Source: Cryptomeria japonica (taxonomy: Eukaryota > Streptophyta > Pinopsida > Cupressales > Cupressaceae). From it: a stretch of DNA of 64,000 bases. Every line of letters begins with the position of its first letter. Positions within the stretch are counted from its first letter, which is position 1. A program made the translations under genes and the position numbers. Below the pieces are notes generated by a model that saw only the letters and a list, made by a program, of their open reading frames with translations, was not told the origin of the DNA and did not search any database. Below are positions 10,661 to 23,009 of this stretch, piece by piece. Location: the NCBI RefSeq assembly GCF_030272615.1, contig NC_081409.1, positions 26,113,406 through 26,177,405 of the forward strand. The letters are read 5' to 3'.

Positions 10661-11139
10661 ATGGGGTGGGGTAGGGGGTAGGTTTGGGTCCCTCAAGGAC
10701 TTCCACTTGAACATTGTAGTTCTTGGTTATAGTCAAATACATCTGCACAATCCAATAGACATCGATAGATAAGTGCAACGCATCAATGTTAGCCATGTAG
10801 AATCAGCAAAACTATGCCAATTTCCATTGTCGTGCACACCTTCCAACACAGTTTCAATGGACTCTGGAGTGGTTTTTGAGCTCAAAAGTATCTCTACCTA
10901 ACTATGGGCAAGTGAACTTCTACAGCATGATCCAAGCTTTTCAGAAAAATATTATAGTCTGCCATCAAAACATATCCAAAAAAGTTAGCTCAAGATTGGT
11001 GGCATCACAAGAAGTCTACCTTGTTCGGTTCTTTACTTGTTTGGAACAACCTGAGTAGTAGAAAATATGGAGAAAATAAAAAATATCATGTGTCCCTTAT
11101 ACATCAGCAAACAACAAAAAGAAACATTGCAATTGTTTG

Positions 11140-11640
11140 CATCATTACGCAAGCTTCAACAACTTACGCACCTCATGCAAGCACCTACGCATCATTATGC
11201 AAGCTTCAACAACTTTCACACCTCATGCAAGCACCTACCTTGTTTTGCACAATGTCGTGCAAACCTCAACAACCCTTCATACCTTACACACGCACCTACA
11301 TTGTTTCACATGCTACTACACACTTCAGTTGCCTTTCACACCTCTTACAAGCATATGTGTTGTTTTGCACACTACCACACACACCTCAATAGCCCTTTGT
11401 GTTCTCATGAGAGCACCTATGTTGCTTCATGCAACACTTGCCACAAACCACCACACACAACTCCAAGCACTATTCATTACAGACCACTACACATGAACCT
11501 ATGCAAGTCATTGATATTGCGTGCCATCACACATGACTCTATGATTCATTACAGACCACTGCACATGACCCTATGCAAGTTTTGATATCGCATGCCATCA
11601 TGCATGACTCTATGAACATTGCATGCCACCACTCATGACT
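11140..11640 (+). repeat. Degenerate minisatellite, 50- to 71-bp units
   Basis: Repeated GCAAGCTTCAACAACTT and CCTCATGCAAGCACCTAC units (50-bp step at 11151 and 11201) pass into longer units, including ATTCATTACAGACCACT at about 11473 and 11543. Overlapping open frames of up to 172 codons arise from the repeats (HLMQAPT-like motifs) and are not supported as genes. Confidence 0.75.
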
Positions 11641-11929
11641 TTGCATAAGTTCTTGCACAACCTTGGAGACTTTAGCAAACTTAAACATGAATGAATTCAA
11701 CTATGTAGCAGAATTCGAACTATCAAGAAGCACAACCAACAAGACAATTGGATTGTCAAAAATTTAGAATAGATTGTTATACTTTTGATTTTTGTTTTAA
11801 AACTATGATGTAGTCTTTATATCCATGTGTCTCTCACATTGAAATTAGTTAGATAGGACATTCTATAGTCATACACTAACCAATTAGATATGTTTCCTCT
11901 TCCAAGTCAAAGAGTTGGATTATTGCCAT

Positions 11930-12830
11930 TGATGTCAACATGCATTTCGTGGTGTATTTGATGGAGGTTAGTTTGTGCCAAATTTATGGCAATATGATCG
12001 AGATGTCACCATGCAAGAAGATAAATTGCATATTTCATGTTGAGTTCAAATTTGCAACATATTTTTTTATTGATGGGGCTGACCCCCCTCTTGAGCCGAC
12101 CCATCTATAAAGATTAAAATGCATTTGAATAATATTTCAAAGAGGGACGACCCCCTTGGGAAGTGCGCCCTATCTTGGGCAGAAAATAAAATAAAATAAA
12201 AATATGTTTTGCTTGGCCGAACCCCCTTGGTTTGGGTGCCCACTTTGGGCATGCAAATATATATTGAATAAAATATTTAAATGCTGCACTTGGCCGACCA
12301 GCATGGAGAGTTGCATCCATTGGGTGAAGGGGTGCATTTACTTATATAAAAGGAAGATCATTTGGAGTTTATTTTATCAAGCAGTCATTGAATATTATTC
12401 CCATTTAAAGACGATCTAGAGCAGACCTAAGGTGAATGTAAGATCAGATTTAAGGTGAATCATTGCAGACCTATGAGCAGAAAATAAGTGAAGACTATAA
12501 GCAGATTTCAAGAAACATTTTTAAGAAGATTTGTGGAGGATGATTAGATCTGGTTCAAGAAGAAGATCAAGCAATTATCACTTTATTCTTTTGGAGGTTG
12601 GTGTCTCTTGCTGATTTGGTGCTCAGTTGTGGGGATTGGTGTCTCCAGTGGGTTGGTGCCTACGAATCATCTAAAGAGGATTGCTGTCTTCTATGAGTTG
12701 GTGCCTACAAAGATTGTAAGAAGTTTCTAAGATATGCAATCCTTCACAAGAGTGCTTTCTACCCCAGACCTCCTAGGGCCTGAATCCCTTTATACACAAG
12801 GTTGTCTTATAATTAATCACAACTTATTCT
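11930..12830 (+). mobile_element. LTR-like block with TATA box
   Basis: No gene is visible. The block has GACCCCC/CCGACCC-rich motifs (12075-12310), a TATATAAAAG box at about 12342, and TTGGTG-type repeats near 12597-12740 like those in the LTR at 1.6-1.8 kb. This layout (promoter, transcribed leader, repeats) suggests the U3-R-U5 of an LTR. Its ends are not defined. Confidence 0.4.
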
Positions 12831-14118
12831 GACCATTGCAAAAGTTAACCTCCACAATGAATCGATGGTTCCTTCAGAAGCACACAAACTGTGCAAGCAA
12901 GGCTCAAACTTTGAGTACAGCTGAAATCAAATATAATATAAAGAGCTGTTTGAACTCATCATTTGGTCTTAACTACAATTACCTACCAATTTCAAGTAAA
13001 GCTCACAAAAGCTTCTTTTGTTACAAAAGCCCAATGCGAGCAAGGTAAACAATGTTGTATCCCTAACTGTAGGAATTAGCATTCACTATTAATCCCCTTG
13101 ATTGGTATTCCAATTGGCAGCATCAATACTTACATAACCCTAGTCACAAAAAGTACTAGAGAAATCATGATAAAGAAATTGAATGGACACAAAAAAGCTC
13201 TGAAGATTTTTTCAGTCAATGCAGATTGGCTATATCAATATAACTACGACTTGGCAATACCAAATACAGACTTCACACAGTGTAGCAGATTCTATTTTCA
13301 ATCTCTCTGATTAAGGGAGTCTGTCACAGAGTCACATCTTCTAGAAATGTGTTTTTCGTCATAGCTACAAACTGAATTTTACAACATACTCATTCCCCCT
13401 GTTCCTTGGCAGAGTCCTTTCCACGGGGAAGCTTCAGTGATCAGGGATAGCTGCCAGATTCTTAAGCATGCAATTTGGGTTGGTTGAGCTTTCTGTTCAA
13501 CTTGGTGGAATTGAAGTTGGTTGACCAAGATGTATCTTTCCTTGTCGTAGTTTGAATTTTTCAGGCAAGGATGTTGTCCGTGCCACCTTCGCCACAACAC
13601 CAGTGCTAGATTTTCAGGCATATTCATGGCAAGAATTTCTATGTAATGTTGTTGCTAAGCTGGTGTAGTTGATATATATTTTTAAGGTAATATAAGCTGC
13701 AATCCATCAAAACAAAAATAAAAGCAAAAGCTTTGTTACATTTAGGCATAAATTCCTTAGGCTTCAAAAATATTTTGAATTTCTAGCAAGCACCAAATGA
13801 TCTACTTACATCTATGTAGATCCATATTTGCAATCCCAATCAATTAAAACTAAGAAAACAAACCATAACTTATTCTTCTCCTCATATTTAGTAATATTTG
13901 CTTATCAGAGTTCAAGAACTATTGCTAAAGATTAGACTCATCTATTGAGACTGACAACACCTCACATATAATAACAGTTACAGTACACACTGAAAATACC
14001 TCTACAGACTGGCAAAGCTTAACCTCGGTCATCATATAGCAGTTACCATCTCAAGGATATCAAACCCACGTACACTTCAAATTCAAGGAAGCATAGAAAT
14101 CTGAATGCAATAATTTAC
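12831..14118. other. no gene seen; intron sequence
   Basis: Only short frames without domain motifs. By position it lies in the long intron downstream (in gene direction) of the exon at 14119-14213. The frame at 13379-13627 (minus) has no recognisable feature. Confidence 0.4.
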
Positions 14119-14213
14119 CATTTTCTAGCGTGCTTTGCTTTTCTATGTTGAGGCTCCTGCACTGAGTTGGAACTCATATCCCTCAAAGGATCATCAATTG
14201 AAACTGTCCTCTC
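14119..14213 (-). CDS. Exon 5 seen, GTF3C4-like WD40 gene
   Basis: The exon lies between TTTTTTCAG and donor GTAAAT. It encodes ERTVSIDDPLRDMSSNSVQE then PQHRKAKHARK, a low-complexity basic linker. It enters in phase 0, as exon 14410-14496 requires, and leaves in phase 2. In related plant WD40 proteins a basic linker follows the N-terminal repeats. The function of this part is unknown to me. Confidence 0.65.
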
Positions 14214-14409
14214 CTGAAAAAAGCATACACAGTAATGCAATAGTATAATGTAGGCAAGTGTAATAAATAGTGCCTGTTAACATAAAAAAATTTAGCAGAA
14301 CACACTAACCTTGCCTTACAACAAATTTCTGAATTGAGATTAAACATACACAAACAATATCAGCAGTGCACCTCAAGTAGTATTCAAACATCAATGAAAT
14401 TATACTTAC

Positions 14410-14496
14410 TGGAGAAATTCCAGCAAACCCTAATTCAAGGTTGTCAAACTCATTGCTCACAAAGTAGTGGTACAACATTTCTGATATGTCTAGCAA
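14410..14496 (-). CDS. Exon 4 seen, GTF3C4-like WD40 gene
   Basis: An 87-nt exon between acceptor TTTGCAG and the perfect donor GTAAGT. It encodes LLDISEMLYHYFVSNEFDNL then ELGFAGISP. The EWVEVxDIS.MLY.Y join across the previous intron is the typical continuation in the plant TFIIIC-delta-like WD40 family. No stop or shift is present. Confidence 0.75.
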
Positions 14497-14638
14497 CTGC
14501 AAATTAACAACCATAAGCAATAAGGAATACGAAAGCATAATCTGACAATATGGCACTCAAGATTTATATCCCAAATATCTTGTGAACTAATAATATTTAA
14601 TGAGAGATCAAAATAAAATCTCTGTAATTAATATGTAC

Positions 14639-14723
14639 CTCTACCCATTCTGAACGGAAATCACAATATGGTGCACGATAGAGCTTAACACGACCATCAG
14701 TTGTGCAAACAGCAAGCAAACAG
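14639..14723 (-). CDS. Exon 3 seen, GTF3C4-like WD40 gene
   Basis: An 85-nt exon between acceptor TGTTGCAG and donor GTACAT. It encodes CLLAVCTTDGRVKLYRAPYC then DFRSEWVE. CLLAVCTxxGRVKLYR is a WD40-blade-like strand and loop, and the phrase is characteristic of plant TFIIIC-delta/GTF3C4-like transducin proteins. TFIIIC recruits RNA polymerase III to tRNA and 5S-type genes in the nucleus. The first base completes the Cys codon with GG from exon 14988-15090. Confidence 0.8.
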
Positions 14724-14987
14724 CTGCAACAGCACTGCACATATTAGCTCAAAACCAAAAGATCTCTGTAGGATTTACTTAGGTAAAAGAATCGTTACTA
14801 TGTTCTCTAGCATTGATTAAGTGATAAGAAGATGTAATTAATTAAACAATAGTCAACCTTTACAAAATTCAACATTGCTTGTCATACATTTTATATAGCA
14901 ACCTTCTAACTCTTAATCAAACACAGGCAACAAGTCAGAGAAGATACAAACTCAAGTGAAGAAAAACAAAAACAAGGATATCTATAC

Positions 14988-15090
14988 CCTCCATTTCCAG
15001 CCATTCCCAGTTGGGACCAGGCAATTGATCGAACATAAGAACGCACATCACGTGACAAACTGGTAGGTAGAATGCATCCAGTCAAAAGCT
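14988..15090 (-). CDS. Exon 2 seen, GTF3C4-like WD40 gene
   Basis: A 103-nt exon between acceptor TTGGATGCAG and donor GTATAG. It encodes ELLTGCILPTSLSRDVRSY then VRSIAWSQLGMAGNGG. The first Glu codon is completed by G from exon 35210-35294 (DRE joined to ELL). VRSIAWS..G is a WD40 repeat signature. The phase fits on both sides. The upstream intron would be about 20.1 kb and holds the composite element at 20954-31793. Confidence 0.8.
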
Positions 15091-15109
15091 CTGCATCCAA
15101 TATCACCAC

Positions 15110-17570
15110 GCAAAATTAGTCATCTAAAATCCACCACAATTAGTTAGGCCCACCACTTGACCTCCTAAATAATGAACTCTCTTACTTTCTGAAATTTGAC
15201 AGGGAAAGTTGGGGCAATTTACAAGTTGGAAGCAGATATTTCCGGATATCACATCTATTAAAATAGATTTTAAATGGAGCAGTGGTATGGTACTGCATCT
15301 TCTGAATATTTTTCAAACCTAGAGACTTTTGTATCTGGAAGCTAAGATAGATTTTAACAATCTGCAAAATTCTCTTCTCAAATGATTTGACCTAAGGATA
15401 TAAGAAATGATAGCATTTGCAAAAAGAAGAAAAACACAATAAGCAAAGATAGGACTATGAATAACGAGCACAAGTAAGAAAGCATATACTTTTAATGGAA
15501 TCAAATTGACTTCAAAGGTAGTTGTGATAATCATAACGTTCATAACAATGCAGAAAACCATGTTGTGTACAGTCATGAACTTTATTAAAACCATAGTAAA
15601 ATCACAAATCAATGTAACAAATGACTGATCAAAAATCCCACCATTACAGAAATTGGAAAAGTACTAAAATAGTGATTTTTAAAAACCGACTGAAAATATA
15701 CTTATGCTGCACACAGAAACATTCCTAGAGTAAGGCGTTTGCACCCTGCATTTGCTGGGAAGAGAAAGGAAACAAGTCAGGTTGGGGATATCCAAATAGC
15801 TATACCCTTTCGTAAAGAGAAGCCTAGATAAGTCCAAAACATTTCCATTCCAATCAGGGTACCAGGTTAGCCACTACGCCCTGCAATTTTAATTTAAAAC
15901 TCCTTAACATCATTCTTAAATGCAATTAACCAGCAATATTCCCTTGAAACCTCAAAAACACAAAAAAGTGGAACCTACAGAAAAATCAAAAACCTAGACT
16001 GTATCTTCTCTAAATTCTTAGCATGTCAATCATCCCCCGCCATTATCCTTATGTCCCTATCTACCCTTCTGTAACTTCCCATGGGAATTACCATCCCTAA
16101 AACTTGTTCTCTGCCACCTCTCCACCCCCCCACCGCTTCCCACCTTGTCCAAATCTAGAGGCACTTGATGTAATAAAAATAGATTATTCTAGGCAGTAAA
16201 GATTGCTGGAGTTTCACAAACATAGAGACAGCAGAGAGAATTGGATATAAAGTTGGAGAAATTAGTGGTTATGGTACCAGTATTATAGGCAATTTTAATT
16301 TCAATTTTTGTTCAAATTTAATTTTAACGTTAAACTTTACCACTGTTCTTGTTTTCAAAGTTCTATATCATAAAATTTGTTAAAAAATTATTAAATTATG
16401 TTTAAAAAAAAGTGGTGCCTTGAAGTACCCGTCTCCTATTTTTGAAATTTAGCGGTACCAGTACCAGTACCAGTCTCCAACGTCTCCAAGTACCCCCATC
16501 TCCCAGCAACCTAGAGATTAATCAGTAAATGAAAGTAAAAAATTTATTTTCATTTAGAGATGTCTCCAAATAGAAAGTATGAAAGGAAAAAAGGTCACAA
16601 ATTGTTGGATATTTAATCCAATGGAAAATGAGTCTTAAGTTTTAGACATTAGGAATATTTTATAAAGCAAAAGTGAGTTATGCATCTTATTTGAGACACC
16701 CTCACATTTAGAAATTAAGAAATTAGAGAAAAGTGAGACTTAAAAATGAAAGAGAAAAGAGAAAGGCTGTGATGGTTGGCTTTCTATGGGTTGCCATCCC
16801 CTTGCAATGTACTATTTCTTAAATAAGTATACTGCATATGGGCACCCACTGTAATTTCTTCTTCTGATGTCATGCCCCCAATCTGATATTCTATGTACAA
16901 TGAACCTGAAGATGAAATTGTCTTACAGACATAAGACTTCACAATTTCATGAGTTGAAAAAGCATACTCTAAATCACCTATCATAAAATTGAGTTGTTAT
17001 GGCACAGAATTAAATCTAATGATCGACTCTCTCCTACCATGCAGCAGTTACACTCATCAAAGGAATTTAGTTAAAAGGTGTGATCACATTGATTAGTTTA
17101 TACAGAAAGGCAGCGGTCAAACTATGAAAGGAAGCCTCCTCCACAAACATTGTAACCGGTGGAGAAGGATCATGACCCTCCAATGCCTGGCAGGGGACAT
17201 AAGAGATCCTCCCAGCACTAGATTAAGGCATCAATCATACTTGGAGAACAGATCTTCATTAAATCACATCAGCAATACAGGTGGATTGTTCAATAGGAAA
17301 CTACAGCATCTTGATATGAATGTATAGTGAATTTCTTGTGCACATATGAAATAAGTATTAATAGATTAATACACAGATTTATATGTTCTGGATTTATAGT
17401 GATATACTGAATATAAATACATAATAAGATTGATATGCATATTTATATATTTAGATATCCATAATGATATAATAAACACAAATACATAATAGACAGATTT
17501 TATATGTTTAAATATTCATAATGATTATATAAGAATGGTTGTGTATCTATATCTATATATTGATAATGAA
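15110..17570. other. no gene seen; intron sequence
   Basis: AT-rich, with short stretches of repeated GGTACCAGTACCAG (about 16451-16470). A 66-codon minus frame at 16784-16984 has some coding look but no recognisable motif and no confirmed splice partners. From 17330 to 17570 the sequence is low-complexity AT. Confidence 0.4.
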
Positions 17571-18206
17571 CAAATCTACAATAATTGAACATATTAGGAC
17601 AAAGAGGAAGAACAATAAGGGAGAATGGTGAGGGCCCACTAGGCATGCCACCTCATGGATGGTTAAGGACCACATGAGGCCAAGAGGGGCAAAGGTTCCA
17701 CTCTTGGGCCTAGGCTTGAGTTAGGGCACCCTATTGCAACTCTTCCCTATGTACCCCATATGGGTTAGTTGTTGGAGGGAAACTAGGTAAGGGTACTCAA
17801 ACATAAGAGGAGAGAAGAATGCTATGATGGAGGAGAACGGCATACAAGCTTTTCGCTAGGTACACCACCTCATGAGCATGGGTAAACCTACATGAGGCCA
17901 AGGGGGACAAATCTACAATAATTGAACATATTGGGACAAAGAGAAAGAGCAATAAGGGAGAATGGTGAGGGCTCACTAGGCATGCCACCTCATGGATGGT
18001 TAAGGACCACATGAGGCCAAGAGGGGCAAAGGTTCCACTCTTGGGCCTAGGCTTGAGTTAGGGCACCCTATTGCAACTCTTCCCTATGTACCCCATATGG
18101 GTTAGTTGTTGGAGGGAAACTAGGTAAGGGTACTCAAACATAAGAGGAGAGAAGAATGCTATGATGGAGGAGAACGGCGTACAAGCTTCGCTAGGTACAC
18201 CATAAC
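17571..18206 (+). repeat. 337-bp tandem duplication inside an LTR
   Basis: A unit starting CAAATCTACAATAATTGAAC occurs at 17571 and 17908, nearly identical over about 290 bp, including a TTAGGGCACCCTA palindrome in each copy (17721-17733 and 18058-18070). The pair lies upstream of an LTR-type 3' end at 18477 and so is probably in its U3. Near-identity indicates a recent duplication relative to the surrounding decay. Confidence 0.9.
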
Positions 18207-18477
18207 TAGGGCACCACATCATCCCCTATCTCCACCATTTCGATTGAGCCCTTGAGATCAAATAGATTCATGTGTATAAGTGTATTTCTCCTTAACTATA
18301 AAGTGGAAAAATCATAAGTATAATGTCTATATATCATCTAATCTGATTGCAGATTTCCATGTTTATCTCATCCTAATCCTGAGTCAGGATTATATTTCTA
18401 TCTACGTTGTGTTCTCTTTATGTGGATTTTGTGAAATTAGGGCTAATTACAGGTTAATCCAAAACGGGGACATTACA
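18207..18477 (+). mobile_element. LTR 3' end
   Basis: The block ends in AACGGGGACATTACA at 18463-18477, the same terminus as the gypsy LTRs at 5.4 and 53.9 kb. The following bases do not match a tRNA-Met primer-binding site, so it is a solo or downstream LTR. The 5' end was not located. Confidence 0.5.
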
Positions 18478-19685
18478 ACTGATCAACAAGATTTGTCTCA
18501 CCAACCAGAGTTCAGGAGACCTTTTTCGATTCATTCAAGTGTTTTCTGTGTAGGGAAAGAATAATTTAATTGTCACTGAGCATGAGAATTTTTGGCTCTC
18601 GCAAATTTGAATGTGCTGTTTGGATAAACATTGTAGGTAATTTGTAGGATAAAAGATTGGTTTATTTTAAAATTTCTTTGATATGAATTTCCCTTATAAA
18701 TTAAAAATAAAACGAGGAGGAATGAAGTCTTTCTGTTGTAATGTTCAGATGTGAAATCACAAGTGTGAAACGGATGGTATGAAAGTATCAGAGAGGAAGT
18801 GCATTGAATAAGGAGAAAGCAACCCCCATATAAGGCATGCATTAGAAAAGGAGGCCATGAGATGATACGATGCAGACAGGTGGGAAAAGCCATACACAGC
18901 AGTGAAGAAACAGCTACACACAACAATAAAATATGACATGCACAGCAAACACTGCAGTTTTTTTCATTGTGGGAAAATCAAATCGAGGGAATAATGCTGC
19001 AGACCCTTTGTCCTGGTATCCTATATTTTTTCATACAACTATTTTATAAGAGGAATAATATTTTGTCTTAGGGGCACATTACTTTGGTTGGGTTAAAGAA
19101 GACAAGTTTTTATTGTAAGGGATTCTTATAACTTTTTTGTAAAGGGAATTTTCTTTGTAAACAGTAGAATCTATCGGTGCAACCCAGTGGAAGCCAACAT
19201 AACCATAGTAAAGGATGACCAAAAGTTTTAAACAGAACCAGAAAGACTCAGAAAAATGAAATGTTTCAGACAAGTTAGATTATATAGAAGATGAGGTTTT
19301 TGCATTGATGCAATTGAAGGATAGAATTCAATACAAAGACAAAAAAGAAGAAATTCAGGGGAAAACTCAAGAATGGGAAGTAGTAGTTGAAGTAAGAGAT
19401 GATTTATATGACGAAATAATGAGGGCAAGCAAGAATAAGCAAGAGGAACAAAAAGTGTTGTAAGAAGAGACTCTGGTTCAGGGAGAACCAAAGCATTATT
19501 TGAGAGCAACAAGAAAGCCTCAATGGTACCAATTTATTAGTTTTTAGACTTTTTTTTTCTCTTTTTGGTTTGTGATTTTTGTCTTTTCACAAATGTCAAA
19601 ATTTGCCAACTTTTCACAGACTGACTCGCCAAGTCAAACTACACAATGGAAAAGTGTTGTACAAGTAACCTTAATCCTTAATAAT
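18478..19685. other. no gene seen
   Basis: Only short frames without motifs. The sequence before 19690 may be the leader or part of the copia remnant that follows. Confidence 0.35.
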
Positions 19686-19689
19686 ATTA

Positions 19690-20640
19690 TAATATAAGAA
19701 GCATGGTAGAAAACAAAAATGGTCCAACAATTACTAGAGAAACCACACAGAGCTGCATTTGAAATCGAATATCAAAAAGCTTTAGCCATAATGTTTGTGC
19801 ACACTGAAACCCATGCCCATGTTGATTGATCCAAAAATAGTTGAATGAAGAATGATGGACTCTATGAAAAAGCATTTGAATACATTCAACATTGCAGTAA
19901 GTCAATTAACCTCAATTGATGTTAAAATGGATGAAGAAGATACATGTATTACATTGTTGCATTTGTGCCAAATTCATGGGATGATCTTGTTATGGCAATT
20001 AGCAGTACATCATCTAAATTAAAACATAATGAGGTAGGTCCATCCTTGTTATCAAAATAGATGAGGCAAATATTCATGGAGGATCTAACAAAGGATGTCT
20101 TGTTTCTAAAAAATCATTCCCAGAGAAGAAAGGAAAACATTTCAAGTGAACAAACAATAGAAGTCTTAAGTGAATTTGAATCACCAAGATGACCTATGAA
20201 GAAATGTTGAAACTACAATGAAACTGGGCATTTTAGGAAGCAATGCAGATTTTAAAATGTTGGCAGAAGAAATGAAGCTAACAATGCCCCTTCCAAATAA
20301 GCATACACCTCCCCTAAAGAACTAAGGGAAGTACATATGGCATCTTCAAGTACGCACTCACATCTTAATCCATCGTTGGATTTAGGTGCTTAATTTCATG
20401 ACTCCCTAGGAGGAGAGGTTTTGTGAATAGGAAAGTTATGATGGAGGTGTTACCTTATTGGTAGCCAACGCATCATATAAGATGATAGGTCACAAAAAGT
20501 CAAGGTGTTGTTTAAAGATGGAAGGATAAAGATTTTCCTTGGATAAAGTTTCCCCCAACAACTACAAGAGGAAATCGGATTTTTCAGCTAATACGTAGTC
20601 ATGTTTGGACTCTTTCCCATTCCATGGCACAAGGGGGGCC
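19690..20640 (+). pseudogene. Ty1/copia Gag-protease remnant, second copy
   Basis: Frames broken by many stops read SQLTSIDVKMDEEDT (about 19894-19940), SWDDLVMAISSTSSKLKHNE (about 19976-20034), a damaged zinc knuckle NYNETGHFRKQC (about 20211-20248) and then LDLGA, a decayed DTGAS protease active site, followed by CEYESYDGGVTLLVANASYK (about 20420-20480). This is the usual order of a copia Gag and protease. It is a different family from the one at 8.2-10.7 kb. Similarity fades by about 20640. Confidence 0.75.
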
Positions 20641-20953
20641 CTATTTGTTACTTTATAATAATAATATAAAGTAACATTATTATTATTTATTTATTCCAAC
20701 CAGCTTCTGAATTAAACATAAAATCCAAATCTGGACTCAAAACTGAATTCCGACTGAAGCACTGTGATCATTGATGTTTCCTGAGTCTTGCAGGCCAATT
20801 GCCAGTTCCTCCTAAAAAGAAGGGACTCGCCCTAAAAACATAGAAACCTCTCTCCAAACACCTGTAACTGCTCAAAAAGGATCCTACTCTGCTCCCTGGT
20901 CCCTCGAGTGGTCATCCAATCAACTACCAGTTCTCCCTAAAAAATAGGAGACC
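20641..20953. other. no gene seen; left flank of the composite element
   Basis: Contains a short TTTATAATAATAATATAAAG near-palindrome and sequence that seems to continue beyond 31793 toward an LTR end at 31967. This flank and the right flank may be the two halves of one older LTR into which the composite element inserted. Confidence 0.35.
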
Positions 20954-21710
20954 TGTTGACGTATTTTTATGACTGCGTCTAACACAGAATAAAGTCACCA
21001 ATGGTCACCTTATCCTCTCTTGATCAAGATTAGTCTGTATGCTAGGATTGCTTAAAGTTCAAACGGCTAATTCCAAGGTTCCTTCAGTGCATGGACGTGA
21101 CTCAGTTGTTTGATGGGTTTGTTGATAACCCAAGGGGGCCTTACGTGTGTTGAAGAAAACTTATGCAAGCTCAAGGATTTTTGTACGGATGATTTGCAAT
21201 GAAAGCTCTAGTTTTGGATCTTTTGGATTTTGAATTATGCGGAAAGTAAATAAGAGTAGGGTAGAGAAAAACTAGACTAAAAGTAATCTAATCCTATGAA
21301 CAAGGAGACGGGATAACTTGCGCAAAATCCAACCACGCTTCGCTTTGCCAGCAATGCACAACTACACGAAGGCGGTGCAATCTTTAGAGGGTGTGTTAAA
21401 GATTTTCAAATCATCAAGAGAAACCATCAAATCGAACAATCTCTTCTAATAATCGAAGCTAAACATACACATATAACGGAGGCTCAGGCTAACTTTGCAC
21501 AGTATGCAACAAGCGATCCTATCAAATCCAGTTCGTCTAACAACATGAAAGCAAATCTAATCTATGAAGAGAATGAGACCATGCGAGCTCCAAAACAACA
21601 CAAGAACACACCAACAATGGAACAATGTATTAAGTGTTTGCTTCAAAAAAACTCTTAGCAACAATCTCTGACAATAGTCTCTCCCCTTTACAAATGAGGG
21701 GGTCACCCCT

Positions 21711-21717
21711 TTATATA
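21711..21717 (-). promoter_or_regulatory. TATA box 2 of the composite element
   Basis: TATATAA on the minus strand, followed about 20-25 bp later by CTCATTTGTAAAGG, a motif also placed just after TATATAA at 42736 and 48025. It lies downstream of the gene and so would drive the retroelement transcript rather than the embedded gene. Confidence 0.6.
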
Positions 21718-21741
21718 GGCCTTAGGCCATGATTACATGCA

Positions 21742-21759
21742 AAACCCTAATTAGGGTTT
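21742..21759. promoter_or_regulatory. Inverted telo-box
   Basis: AAACCCTAATTAGGGTTT is a perfect palindrome made of two telo-box (AAACCCTA) motifs. It sits 25 bp upstream of TATA box 2. The same 17-18 bp occurs at the same place in the elements at 42654 and 63028, and half of it at 47950. Confidence 0.7.
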
Positions 21760-22083
21760 GCCCTAAAGATTCCCCACTCAAGGTGCAACAAGGTAGGAAT
21801 CGGCAATTAATAACTCATTATGCCCATGTACAATTAATTTAAAGAGCCTAAAATAGCGTCCACTAGCAAATTAAATGTGCCCCATGATGTTGATTATGCT
21901 CAGAATATAATCGACACCATCATAAATGCCCATCATTCTCTTAGTGACGGCGACATGCACGGAGAATCTGTCATAAAACCATAATGAGAAGGCGACATGC
22001 AAGAAGATTCCTTATCTAATGATGACATGCACTAACTGGACCCACGCCAAGTCAACCTTCCTTCAGCAATAAGTACGCCACTA

Positions 22084-23001
22084 CTATTCAACCAAAAGAC
22101 TTTCATCCAAAAATGGACGACCATTATCTCGTTCATTTATGGCGTATGCAATGAATCTACCGACGACAGCTTCCAATTCTCCGATGGAGACACTTGGCAC
22201 ATTTTCAATGTTAAACTCCATCAAGGCAATTTCTTCCTCGCTCTTAGAAAAGAAGCTTTCCCACTCTATCATGACTTCCTACGTCTTCTTCATTATACCG
22301 GAGAATGAAGAAACATTTGCAAAATGTTCCTTAGAGAATGAACCTACGAAGAAGAAATCGTGCAACTGGGATTTCAGAGAGTTCACCATTATTCCTCCAT
22401 CATTGAGTTTCCTCGTAAACAATGCTTCCATTGCACTAAGGATTTCTTCCTGTACCCCTCTGATAGACTCCTTCAAGGTGACAGAGTTAATGCTGAATTT
22501 TTCAAAGGTGTTCTTTCCCGAGCAGATGGCGTAGAACCATCGGGGAAAGTCATAAGCTTCATTTTCTTGGATCACTTTCCCGTCCACCAGAGTTTGCCTT
22601 GGAATCTTCGTCAAAGCCCTGAGTCGCGAAATGGTTAAGTCCTGGTAAACGTCTACATCCTCCCATAGTCCTTCTGTTGTCTCTAATCTGTTTAGGAGGG
22701 CCACGAACTTCAAATGAAGCTGAGCTAGATCCTCAATGAATTTTTCTGCCTCAGCATAAACATCCTCTACCCATTCCCGGGAATTTTGCGCCATTGCTCT
22801 AATAAGCTATGCATCATCAACCACTTCCTTGGGAAGGGAGGGAGGAGGAGTGAATGAAGGACCTTCCTCCCTGAGGGATCTTTTGAAAATCTTGATGTAT
22901 TCGCATAGGACTCTATTTTCTTCCCTCAGCCGCTTACATTTTGCCTTTGATTTCAGCAACTTCTCCTTTATGGCTAGGGAAGATTCTTCAAAGTCTCCCA
23001 C
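22084..23001 (-). pseudogene. LTR-embedded gene, C-terminal coiled-coil domain (copy 1b)
   Basis: Minus-strand frames encode a coiled-coil-like start (LLKSKAKCKRLREENRVLCE), a stop, then SREWVEDVYAEAEKFIEDLA ... RLETTEGLWEDVDVYQDL ... YDFPRWFYAI, and finally NIENVPSVSIGELEAVVGRF. The gene copy at 62.2-63.0 kb has the same order (TRDWIESIKEEEAKFIEGI, RIETLAEIWADF, VVYDFQIWLW, EIDQIVSRFTEY), so this is the conserved C-terminus of the family. Stops occur at about 22807 and 22279. No known domain is recognised; the region is helical and probably mediates oligomerisation (inference). Confidence 0.6.
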
Positions 23002-23009
23002 TACTTGAC

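Noticed and set aside
11067-11585. A 172-codon open frame and two overlapping ones
   Set aside because: All three frames stay open because of the minisatellite units. No domain, biased composition, no splice context.
16784-16984. A 66-codon minus frame with a coding look inside the long intron
   Set aside because: No clear acceptor and donor that continue the neighbouring exons and no recognised motif.
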